64,000 nucleotides of DNA from Chitinophaga japonensis. Lineage in GTDB: Bacteria; Bacteroidota; Bacteroidia; Chitinophagales; Chitinophagaceae. Of the stretch, positions 63,023 through 64,000 are shown piece after piece; position 1 is the first letter of the stretch, and every line of letters begins with the position of its first letter. The notes under the pieces are model-generated. The model searched no databases. It had not been told where the DNA came from and worked only from the letters and a program-made list of their open reading frames with translations. The DNA is taken from positions 484,326-548,325 of the forward strand of contig NZ_VLLG01000004.1 in the NCBI RefSeq assembly GCF_007830125.1, read 5' to 3'. The translations under genes were made by a program, and so were the position numbers.

Positions 63023-64000
63023 TTACCGCATCTTCACGCGCAGCACATAATTGTCCGCGGTGATGTACAGCACCCTGTCGTTGTCCGCCAGGGCGCAGTT
63101 GGCCGCGGAAACGGGCAATTTTATCTTCCCCAGCATTGCGCCGCCGCTGTTGAATATCCAGATACCGCCGGGGCCGCTGGCAAAAATGTTGCCCTGCCGG
63201 TCTACCTTCAGTCCATCCGGCAGGCCGGGCGCATTGCGGGCGTCCGCCGTAACGTCGCGCAGTATACGGGGATTTACCAGCGAGTCATTGGGCGCTATAT
63301 CATACAGGTACCATACTGCTTTGGCAGGATCGGAGTTGGCTATGATCAGCGTTCTTTCATCCGGCGTAAGGGCGATACCGTTAGGGCGGGTAATGGTGTC
63401 CGTGAGCAGGGTCACTTCGCCGCTTTGGTGATCTACCCTGAACACGCCGTGGAAAGGCAGCTCCCGGGCCGGGTCTTTTTCCCGCTGCACCATGCCATAG
63501 GGCGGATCGGTAAAGAAGAGATCCCCGTTGCTGCGCATCACGGCATCGTTGGGACTGTTGAATTGCTTCCCCTGGTACTGCCCTGCCAGTGTAACAAAAA
63601 CAGGCGCGGGCTGCTGCAGGGGGGCATCCATACGCGCCAGGCGGCGGTCCCCGTGCTGGCAGAGGATCAGCCTCCCTTCCCGGTCCAGCAGCAGGCCGTT
63701 GGAACCCAGTTCCTCCCCGCGCGGTGTGGCGCCGGTGTAACCGGAAGGCCGGAGGTAGGTTTCCAGGCCCTTTTCAGGGGTCCATTTATGCACTACATTT
63801 TTGGGTACATCGGAAAAGAGCAGCATATTCTCCGCCGGCACCCAGAGGGGGCCTTCGGACCAGTCAAAACCTTCCGCGATCACTTCTATTTCAGCGTCTT
63901 CGTGGATGAGGGCCTGCAACGCTTCCCCTGCAGGCTCAATGGAGCCGATGGTTTTTACGGGCGCCGTTTTGCAGGCAGCCAGCCATACGATAATCAGAAC
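63023..64000 (-). CDS. SMP-30/gluconolactonase-family lipoprotein (5' end off window)
   Basis: The frame is open to the right edge; reading upstream of the internal TTG at 63919 reveals a lipobox-like VWLAACKT, so the true start is outside. The beta-propeller has family signs: EGPLWVPAENMLLFSDVP (metal Glu), GSNGLLLDREGRLILCQHGD, FNSPNDAVMRSNGDLFFTDP (metal Asn), RPNGIALTPDERTLII, and LPDGLKVDRQGNIFASGPGG. It hydrolyses sugar lactones, and its lipid anchor suggests a periplasmic or surface role. It may work with the exported oxidoreductase encoded next. Confidence 0.92.
   Translation of the reverse strand, partial: VLIIVWLAACKTAPVKTIGSIEPAGEALQALIHEDAEIEVIAEGFDWSEGPLWVPAENMLLFSDVPKNVVHKWTPEKGLETYLRPSGYTGATPRGEELGSNGLLLDREGRLILCQHGDRRLARMDAPLQQPAPVFVTLAGQYQGKQFNSPNDAVMRSNGDLFFTDPPYGMVQREKDPARELPFHGVFRVDHQSGEVTLLTDTITRPNGIALTPDERTLIIANSDPAKAVWYLYDIAPNDSLVNPRILRDVTADARNAPGLPDGLKVDRQGNIFASGPGGIWIFNSGGAMLGKIKLPVSAANCALADNDRVLYITADNYVLRVKMR

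Overview
The window is chromosomal DNA from a member of the Bacteroidota, most likely Chitinophagaceae and Chitinophaga-like. The signs are a SusC/SusD pair, a type IX secretion (T9SS) C-terminal signal, many signal-peptide and lipoprotein genes, TAnnTTTG -7 promoter elements with few Shine-Dalgarno sites, a Bacteroidota-type RHS protein with a DUF6443-like N-terminus, and fairly GC-rich coding DNA. I find 50 coding regions, two of them cut by the window edges. I see no tRNA, rRNA, insertion sequence, phage or CRISPR array.

Layout. Positions 1-10.7 kb (minus strand) hold a five-gene surface locus: a coiled-coil plus barrel protein, two fibre-like proteins with a shared C-terminal module, and two consecutive RHS/YD-repeat proteins. 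At 11-15.7 kb two tandem membrane hybrid histidine kinases face a complete class I terpene synthase. At 16-18.7 kb lie a Sel1/TPR protein and a small orphan protein. The stretch 18.8-31.6 kb is a polysaccharide-utilisation locus: GH51 arabinofuranosidase, SusD, SusC, a T9SS-exported protein, a 2-keto-3-deoxy-aldonate dehydratase-like FAH protein, a secreted protein of unknown function, and a divergent AraC regulator. I infer arabinan or arabinoxylan use, with oxidative sugar catabolism. At 31.7-33.4 kb are two thioredoxin-like proteins and a small barrel. At 33.6-38.4 kb is a TolC/MacA/MacB-type tripartite efflux operon. At 38.4-46 kb are an M28 peptidase, small membrane and lipoproteins, a GH3 glycosidase and a TetR regulator.

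At 46-51.7 kb are VOC, beta-lactamase-fold hydrolase and beta-hydroxyacid-dehydrogenase genes, two more copies of the small orphan protein, a LytS/LytTR two-component system and a DUF2200 protein. At 51.7-53.6 kb is a Tae4-type peptidoglycan amidase with its Tai4-type immunity protein. The toxin's lipoprotein N-terminus lies in a different frame, and the switch falls in a TATATAT tract. At 53.9-60.2 kb are a TonB-dependent receptor with a TPR partner, a LysR regulator with a threonine-synthase-like gene, and an M57-like metalloprotease. At 60.2-64 kb (minus) are an N-acyl-D-amino-acid deacylase, an exported Gfo/Idh/MocA oxidoreductase and an SMP-30 lipoprotein.

The most unusual signal is a set of seven intergenic arrays built from tandem degenerate 7-bp words. 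Six of them fold back as inverted repeats with the same period. Each locus uses a different heptamer, but the design is the same, and two arrays run into the 3' end of a coding region. I know of no described function for them in this phylum. The other strong leads are the split Tae4 lipoprotein toxin, a hybrid kinase whose H-box lacks the phosphatase Thr, and a family of three dispersed small orphan proteins.
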